From the NCBI GenBank assembly GCA_013289065.1, contig JABDAP010000017.1:1-40535 (forward strand): 40,535 nucleotides of DNA, given 5' to 3'. Each line of letters starts with the position of its first letter. Within the stretch, counting starts at the first letter, position 1. Below the pieces are notes generated by a model. It had not been told where the DNA came from. It made no database searches and saw only the letters and a program-made list of their open reading frames with translations. The stretch is from Bacteroidota bacterium. GTDB lineage: Bacteria > Bacteroidota > Bacteroidia > Chitinophagales > Chitinophagaceae. Positions 35,315 to 40,535 of the stretch are shown piece by piece. A program made the position numbers and the translations under genes.

Positions 35315-38155
35315 ATGGGTAAAAAACTTTTTCTGCTCGATGCATTTGCTTTGATCTATCGCGCTTATTATGCATTGATCCGTAGTCCGCGCATCACTTC
35401 CAAAGGAAGGAATACCAATGCACAGTTTGGATTTACCAATACGTTGTTCGATCTGATCAATAAAGAAAAACCAACGCATCTCGCTGTTTGTTTTGATACA
35501 CATGCGCCAACCGAAAGGCATACAGATTTTACAGACTATAAAGCAAACAGGCAGGAAGCGCCCGAAGACCTGCTTGCTTCCATTCCGGATATCAAACGCA
35601 TCATCAATGGTTTCAATATACCGGTTGTTGAGTTGGATGGATATGAAGCGGATGATGTGATAGGCACGGTTGCCTGGCAGGCCGCCGATCTTGGTTATGA
35701 AGTATATATGGTAACGCCGGATAAAGATTACGGGCAGTTACTTATTCATCCTAACGTATTTATTTATAAGCCGCCATCTTTCGGTAATGCAGAAGAAATT
35801 CTTACTGCAGAAAAGATCTGCGCCAAATGGGATATACAAAGAGTGGAACAGGTTATCGATATGTTGGGCCTGATGGGTGATGCAGTGGATAATATTCCCG
35901 GCATCGCCGGTGTGGGTGAAAAAACTGCTGCCAAGCTTTTAAAAGAATTTGATACGCTTGAAAATATTTTAGCGAATGCAGATGGCATCAAAGGCGCGCT
36001 GGGTGAGAAGATCCGTAACGGAAAGGAAGCTGCGATCATGAGTAAAAAACTGGCAACGATCATTACAAACGTTCCGGTTGCTTTTCATGAAGAAGATTAT
36101 TGTTTAAAAGAATGGAACAAAGATGCATTGGTAGAAGTATTTACTGAGCTTGAATTTAAAACGCTGGGCAAAAGAATTCTGGGCGATGAATTCAATGCGT
36201 TCCATACAGCGCCGCAAAGTGTGCAGACAGATCTGTTCGGTAATAATGTTCCGGTTAAAGCCGGCACATCTTCCTCTGCAAAAAAAGAAGCGGCTCCAAT
36301 TATTACGGGCGAGGAAAGTGTGGGATTATTGGCAGAAAAGAATATCAACAATACCGAACACAACTATATGTTGGTTCAGTCAAAAGAAGAAATTCAAAAA
36401 CTGCTCGACACTTTATTAACGCAAAAAGAAATTTGTTTTGATACGGAAACAACCAACATAGATGCAAATGAAGCGGAATTGGTTGGATTAAGTTTTTCAA
36501 TTAAAAAAGGCGAGGGATATTATATTCCCTGTCCTGCCGATCAGAAAATAACTCAGTCTATCCTCGATCAGCTTCTTCCTTTGTTTAATAATGAATCGAT
36601 GAACTGGGTTGGGCAGAATTTAAAATACGACCTGCTTGTATTAAAATGGTATAATATAGATATCAAAGGAACCCTGTTCGATACCATGCTTGCTCATTAC
36701 CTGATAGAGCCGGAAGGCAGGCGCAGCATGGATCTGCTGAGCGCGCAATATTTGAGATATGAGCCGGTACACATAGATGAACTCATTGGCAAGAAAGGAA
36801 AAACGCAGGGAACGATGCGCGATGTGGAAATTGAAAAAGTAAAAGAATACGCCGCAGAAGATGCCGATATCACTTTACAATTAAAAGAAGCGTTTGTTCC
36901 TATATTACAGGAAAGAGAAGTACAACGTGTTTTTGATGAAGTGGAAAATCCGTTGGTACGTGTATTGACTGCAATGGAATTTGAAGGCGTAAAGATCGAT
37001 GTTAATTTTTTGAACGTTTACAGCAAAGAATTAGAAAAAGATGCGAAACAGTTTGAAGAGAATGTTTATGCACAGGCAGGCGTTCGGTTCAATTTAGCAT
37101 CGCCCAAACAATTGGGTGAAGTGTTGTTTGAAATTTTAAAGATCGACCCTAAAGCAAAAAAAACAAAGACGGGCCAGTATGCAACGGGTGAAGATGTTTT
37201 GCAAAAGCTCGCCAACAGCAACCCGATCGTTGCAGATATTCTTGGTTTCCGCGAACTCACAAAATTAAAAAGCACGTATGTTGATGCTTTGCCGCAGATC
37301 ATCAACAGCAAAACGGGCCGCGTACATACATCTTATGCGCAGGCAGTTGCGGTTACGGGAAGGCTGAGCAGCAATAACCCCAACCTTCAAAACATTCCTA
37401 TCAGAAGCGACCGCGGAAGGGAGATCAGGAAAGCATTTGTTCCGCGCGATGACAAACATGTTTTGGTAAGTGCGGATTATTCGCAGATAGAATTGCGCAT
37501 TGTTGCAGCCATCAGCGGCGACCCGAATATGTGTGATGCATTTAAACAGGGCAAAGACATTCACACAGCAACCGCAGCGAAAGTGTACAATGTTGCCGAA
37601 GCGGATGTAACAAAAGAAATGCGTTACAAAGCCAAGAGCGTGAACTTTGGAATTATTTATGGCCAGGGCGCTTTTGGCCTCGCAGATAATTTGCGTATTT
37701 CCAGAACGGAAGCAAAAGAGATAATCGACAATTATAAAAAAGAATTTGTTGGTATTACTTCTTACATGGAAGACACGATCAAATTTGCACAGGCGCATGG
37801 TTATGTGCAAACATTGATGGGAAGAAAAAGATGGCTGAAAGATATCAACTCATCTAACTTCACTGTGCGTGGTTATGCAGAACGGAATGCGATCAATTCG
37901 CCGATACAGGGAACTGCAGCGGATATGATCAAACTGGCTATGATAAAAATTCATGAAGAAATGAAGAAGGGAAACTGGCAATCGAAGATGATATTACAGG
38001 TGCATGATGAGTTGGTATTTGATGCGGTGAAAGAAGAAGTGGAGGATCTAAAAAAACTGATCATTACAAATATGACTGGCGCAATGATACTTCCGAATGA
38101 TGTTCCCGTTGAAGCGGAAGTTGGGTCGGGGTTAAATTGGCTGGAGGCTCATTGA
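35315..38155 (+). CDS. polA: DNA polymerase I
   Basis: 946 residues from the ATG at 35315 (GKKLFLLDAFALIYRAYYAL is the normal beginning); a frame extension to 35273 is not conserved in style. The 5'-3' exonuclease domain (1 to ~290) has TPDKDYGQL and GLMGDAVDNIPGIAGVGEKTA. The 3'-5' exonuclease keeps the Asp-Glu pair in FDTETT (Asp376, Glu378), so proofreading is probably active. The polymerase domain has SADYSQIELR (Asp721), KSVNFGIIYGQGAFGL and QVHDELVF (Asp898). It acts in Okazaki-fragment processing and repair. No defects are seen. Confidence 0.98.
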   Translation: MGKKLFLLDAFALIYRAYYALIRSPRITSKGRNTNAQFGFTNTLFDLINKEKPTHLAVCFDTHAPTERHTDFTDYKANRQEAPEDLLASIPDIKRIINGFNIPVVELDGYEADDVIGTVAWQAADLGYEVYMVTPDKDYGQLLIHPNVFIYKPPSFGNAEEILTAEKICAKWDIQRVEQVIDMLGLMGDAVDNIPGIAGVGEKTAAKLLKEFDTLENILANADGIKGALGEKIRNGKEAAIMSKKLATIITNVPVAFHEEDYCLKEWNKDALVEVFTELEFKTLGKRILGDEFNAFHTAPQSVQTDLFGNNVPVKAGTSSSAKKEAAPIITGEESVGLLAEKNINNTEHNYMLVQSKEEIQKLLDTLLTQKEICFDTETTNIDANEAELVGLSFSIKKGEGYYIPCPADQKITQSILDQLLPLFNNESMNWVGQNLKYDLLVLKWYNIDIKGTLFDTMLAHYLIEPEGRRSMDLLSAQYLRYEPVHIDELIGKKGKTQGTMRDVEIEKVKEYAAEDADITLQLKEAFVPILQEREVQRVFDEVENPLVRVLTAMEFEGVKIDVNFLNVYSKELEKDAKQFEENVYAQAGVRFNLASPKQLGEVLFEILKIDPKAKKTKTGQYATGEDVLQKLANSNPIVADILGFRELTKLKSTYVDALPQIINSKTGRVHTSYAQAVAVTGRLSSNNPNLQNIPIRSDRGREIRKAFVPRDDKHVLVSADYSQIELRIVAAISGDPNMCDAFKQGKDIHTATAAKVYNVAEADVTKEMRYKAKSVNFGIIYGQGAFGLADNLRISRTEAKEIIDNYKKEFVGITSYMEDTIKFAQAHGYVQTLMGRKRWLKDINSSNFTVRGYAERNAINSPIQGTAADMIKLAMIKIHEEMKKGNWQSKMILQVHDELVFDAVKEEVEDLKKLIITNMTGAMILPNDVPVEAEVGSGLNWLEAH

Positions 38156-38207
38156 TTTTGTTTATCCTTTTTACCCCGGCCCCTGAAGGGGAGCTAAATG
38201 AAATTTT

Positions 38208-38672
38208 ATGACGAACGAAGAAACGATCAACAGGTTTTATGCTGCATTTCAGAAATTAGATTATGCAACCATGCAGTCGTGTTATACTGATGACGCCGTG
38301 TTCAATGACCATGTGTTTGGTTTGCTGGATGCCGCAGAAACAAGGGCGATGTGGGAAATGTTGTGCAAACGCGCGAAAGATTTTTCGCTGATGTACGGCA
38401 ATATCAAATTACTGGATGAAGAATATACCACTACGAACTGGACGGCTTCTTATCTTTTTACAAAAACCAACCGCCGCATTGTGAACAGGATCACGGCGCA
38501 CATGAAATTCAGGGATGGTTTGATCTGCGAACACACGGACGCATTTGATATTTACCGCTGGGCAAGACAGGCGTTTGGTTTGCCCGGTTTATTACTCGGC
38601 TGGACATCCTGGATGCATAAGAGAATACAAAAGCAGGCGAAAGAAGGGTTAGAAAAGTTTATGAATAGCTGA
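38208..38672 (+). CDS. SnoaL/NTF2-like family protein
   Basis: A 154-residue protein with the NTF2-like cone fold: N-terminal ETINRFYAAFQKLDYATMQS and CYTDDAVFNDHVFGLL, then the strands WTASYLFTK and AHMKFRDGLICEHTDAFDIYRWARQ. These proteins bind small hydrophobic ligands or catalyse simple isomerisations; no specific substrate can be given. It lies 52 nt after polA on the same strand and could be co-transcribed. The gap holds CCCCGGCCCCTGAAGGGGAG, a common-looking intergenic palindrome. Confidence 0.85.
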   Translation: MTNEETINRFYAAFQKLDYATMQSCYTDDAVFNDHVFGLLDAAETRAMWEMLCKRAKDFSLMYGNIKLLDEEYTTTNWTASYLFTKTNRRIVNRITAHMKFRDGLICEHTDAFDIYRWARQAFGLPGLLLGWTSWMHKRIQKQAKEGLEKFMNS

Positions 38673-38679
38673 TCGTTTT

Positions 38680-39000
38680 TTATAATACAGAAAACAGCAG
38701 CATCGCAATTTGCGTTATTCCAACGATCATTAAAAAAATACGCAGGCCGCTTTGCGTATTAGAAGCTTTTGTTTTGCTGTAAGCCGCTATAAGAACCCCT
38801 GTCATGGCCAATACAAGCAGGATCAATACCAGCATAGTAAACGAAAGCCCTCCCGTGTAAAGAACATTTTTATAGCGCGTGATGATCTCGTCCTGGTTTT
38901 GGTTTTTACGGTCTGCATCTATCATGGACCACCTGATGATCGCATATACTCCCGGCGCCAGCAGTAATGCCCCTATAATTAATCGCGACTTAGTTTTCAT
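38680..39000 (-). CDS. Small membrane protein of unknown function
   Basis: A 106-residue protein with three likely membrane segments: IIGALLLAPGVYAIIRW, SFTMLVLILLVLAMTGVLIAAY and LRIFLMIVGITQIAMLLFSVL. A charged loop (DADRKNQNQDEIITRYKN) separates the first two. No domain is recognised. It converges with the NTF2-like gene (8 nt between stops) and is divergent from the hydroxylase gene. Confidence 0.7.
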   Translation of the reverse strand: MKTKSRLIIGALLLAPGVYAIIRWSMIDADRKNQNQDEIITRYKNVLYTGGLSFTMLVLILLVLAMTGVLIAAYSKTKASNTQSGLRIFLMIVGITQIAMLLFSVL

Positions 39001-39043
39001 GTTAACAAGATAGTGACTTCGGGGGCTTTATGCAAGATTTATT

Positions 39044-39051
39044 TACCTTTA
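39044..39051 (+). promoter_or_regulatory. Possible -7 box before the hydroxylase gene
   Basis: TACCTTTA (TAnnTTTG-like) ends four bases before the ATG at 39056, again suggesting a leaderless message. The -33 region has only TTCG, at 22 nt spacing. Confidence 0.33.
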
Positions 39052-39055
39052 TTGT

Positions 39056-39862
39056 ATGAGCCTTGATTTCTATTTAAAAAGCATTTGGCTGATCGGCGCG
39101 CGCTACTTTATGTTTGCGGCGATCGCTTTTTTGGTTTTTTATGTGATCTGGCGCAACCGTTTTTTTTATAGAAAGATACAGGGCCGTTTTCCAAAGAACA
39201 GCGATTACCTGCGTGAGATGTTCTATTCTTTTTTAACGATCTGTATTTTTTCTTTGGTATCGTTAATACTTTTCTCTCATCCAAAAGTAGCGCCGCATAC
39301 AACGCGCTATCTCGACATACATCAGTATGGATGGGCCTATTATTTTCTTGCCTATCCATTGATGTTCGTGATGCACGATACCTATTTTTATTTTACACAT
39401 CGTTTAATGCATCACAAAAAATTATTCAAATGGTTTCATCTGGTACATCACCAGTCTGTTAATCCGTCGCCATGGGCCGCGTATGCATTTCATCCGCTGG
39501 AAGCTGTGGTGGAAGCGGGTATCGTGGTTGTTTTTATGTTTACCATTCCCATGCACCGCTCGCACCTGCTGATCTTTTTCCTGATGATGATCGTGTATAA
39601 TGTGTACGGCCATCTTGGCTATGAGTTATATCCGAAAGGTTTTAGTAAAGGCGCCGTGGGCAAATGGATCAACACTTCTATCAACCATAACCAGCATCAT
39701 CAATACTTCAAAGGAAATTATGGTTTGTATTTTTTATTCTGGGATCGCATTTTCGGAACTATCCGTGCGGACTATGATGAAAAGTTTGAAGAAGTAAAAT
39801 CAAGGGTACCGGAAACGGAGATCGATCTTCCTGCAGAATCGTTTGAAACCGCCCGGGCTTAA
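39056..39862 (+). CDS. Sterol desaturase / fatty acid hydroxylase family membrane enzyme
   Basis: A 268-residue di-iron membrane oxidase. Histidine motifs are in the right order: HDTYFYFTHRLMHH (107-120), HLVHH (128-132), later His residues, and HNQHH (211-215). Four or so membrane segments surround them (FMFAAIAFLVFYVIW, FLTICIFSLVSLILF, YYFLAYPLMFVM, VVVFMFTIPMH, LLIFFLMMIVYNVY). Family members hydroxylate or desaturate sterols, fatty acids, carotenoids or sphingolipid backbones. In Bacteroidota, a role in sphingolipid or ornithine-lipid acyl hydroxylation is plausible but unproven. It is monocistronic. Confidence 0.92.
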   Translation: MSLDFYLKSIWLIGARYFMFAAIAFLVFYVIWRNRFFYRKIQGRFPKNSDYLREMFYSFLTICIFSLVSLILFSHPKVAPHTTRYLDIHQYGWAYYFLAYPLMFVMHDTYFYFTHRLMHHKKLFKWFHLVHHQSVNPSPWAAYAFHPLEAVVEAGIVVVFMFTIPMHRSHLLIFFLMMIVYNVYGHLGYELYPKGFSKGAVGKWINTSINHNQHHQYFKGNYGLYFLFWDRIFGTIRADYDEKFEEVKSRVPETEIDLPAESFETARA

Positions 39863-39867
39863 ACAGT

Positions 39868-40374
39868 TTACCGTTTTTTATAGATAGGCACCGTGCTGCA
39901 GGGTTCACCATACATAATACTTTTAACGAACGGCCTTAATTTATTGGTGATCTCAACATACGCCGTTTCGGGAATATCCACATCGCCGCAACCTTTTACC
40001 ACCACGCGTTTATCGGTATATTCTTCTCCTTTTACTGCATCCAGGTTTTTGAGCAAGAGGGTGCTGATGAGTTTTTTTTCATCGCCAAAAACAACATCGA
40101 GCGCAAATGGCTGCAGGTAACTTGCAACAAGCATATATGCCCACATAGGAATGATCGCATCTGCAGAACAGGTAATGGCAACATATGCATCTTTGTATTG
40201 TTCCCAATCAGTTGTTTGTAATGCTGCCCTGAAATCTTTTTCTTTCAGGATCAGCCCCATGAATAAATATTCTTTCAGGTCAAAAACTTTGATGGCCCCT
40301 TTTGGATAATACTCTTCCAGGTCAAAACTGATCAACCCGCTTTCGGCCACTTTATTTACCGGCATATCGTTCAT
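39868..40374 (-). CDS. DUF2480 family protein
   Basis: A 168-residue cytosolic protein. VNKVAESGLISFDLEEYY at the start, DLKEYLFMGLILKEKDFR, DAYVAITCSADAIIPMWAYMLVA and the ending VVVKGCGDVDIPETAYVEIT match DUF2480, which is almost confined to Bacteroidota. Its function is unknown; conserved Cys (in CSADAIIP and KGCGD) might bind metal. The first Met or the fourth residue (Met4) could be the true start. It converges with the hydroxylase gene (5 nt between stops). Confidence 0.9.
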   Translation of the reverse strand: MNDMPVNKVAESGLISFDLEEYYPKGAIKVFDLKEYLFMGLILKEKDFRAALQTTDWEQYKDAYVAITCSADAIIPMWAYMLVASYLQPFALDVVFGDEKKLISTLLLKNLDAVKGEEYTDKRVVVKGCGDVDIPETAYVEITNKLRPFVKSIMYGEPCSTVPIYKKR

Positions 40375-40437
40375 GGATCTTCTTTATTACACAAAAGTAC
40401 AAATCTCTGCGCTGCTGTGTTTTCGGTATGCGTAAAA

Positions 40438-40468
40438 CAAAGCCCGGCGTTATTGGCGCCGGGCTTTG
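40438..40468 (-). terminator. Perfect 12-bp hairpin terminator
   Basis: CAAAGCCCGGCG and CGCCGGGCTTTG pair perfectly around TTATTGG, with short A/T runs. It sits 20 nt after the stop of the - strand gene that runs out of the window, and 64 nt upstream of the DUF2480 start. Confidence 0.85.
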
Positions 40469-40488
40469 TAAAATACTATTGGTTTGTA

Positions 40489-40535
40489 TTAGAAGAATTT
40501 AGAACGGTTGTCTTTAATAGTGGCTGCTTTTTTCA
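40489..40535 (-). CDS. C-terminal codons of a gene continuing beyond the window
   Basis: On the - strand the last 14 codons before a TAA at 40489-40491 read KKAATIKDNRSKFF, and a strong terminator follows 20 nt later. This looks like the end of a real gene; too little is visible to name it. Confidence 0.4.
   Translation of the reverse strand, partial: KKAATIKDNRSKFF

Overview
The window looks like a chromosomal segment of a Bacteroidota bacterium, most likely of the Chitinophagaceae or a close relative. The evidence is a type IX secretion (T9SS) cargo gene ending in a gliding-motility/CHU_C sorting domain next to a PorP/SprF gene, a DUF2480 protein, a DUF5916 outer-membrane-type protein, a Bacteroidota-style YbeY and Rho, TACCTTT-type promoter boxes close to starts, and the near absence of Shine-Dalgarno sequences. 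The taxonomic call rests on family recognition only; no search was run.

Layout. 1-3254: the end of an S74 chaperone protein, a T9SS type-B secreted protein and a PorP/SprF protein, all on +. 3360-4796: a Tat-exported Gfo/Idh/MocA oxidoreductase. 4970-7988: an AT-rich restriction-modification pair, a fused double-domain adenine methyltransferase overlapping an HNH endonuclease. 8231-12886: small exported and metabolic genes (PepSY-like protein, sugar isomerase/epimerase, a membrane protein of unknown function, an alpha/beta hydrolase, a VOC protein). 12953-16196: a 5'-truncated SRPBCC gene, a long low-complexity protein with a tandem duplication that resembles contractile-injection effectors, and tRNA-Phe. 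This looks like a small tRNA-adjacent island.

16369-27004 is mostly core housekeeping: asnS, rho, an S9 peptidase, nadD, feoA, ybeY and mnmG. A CAP-domain gene and a phage-type HNH nuclease gene sit between ybeY and mnmG. 27037-35257 encodes exported hydrolases: an S33 lipoprotein peptidase, two consecutive amidohydrolase-superfamily proteins with degenerate or missing metal sites and glycine-rich inserts, and a DUF5916 protein. 35315-40374 holds polA, an NTF2-like protein, a small membrane protein, a fatty-acid hydroxylase and a DUF2480 protein. A terminator and the last codons of another - strand gene close the window.

The accessory items most worth following are the effector-like gene beside tRNA-Phe (13330-15954), the R-M pair, the HNH gene preceded by two 42-bp repeats that each carry GTTTC-N5-GAAAC, and several families of imperfect intergenic inverted repeats. 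No CRISPR array, complete insertion sequence, integrase or rRNA gene was seen.
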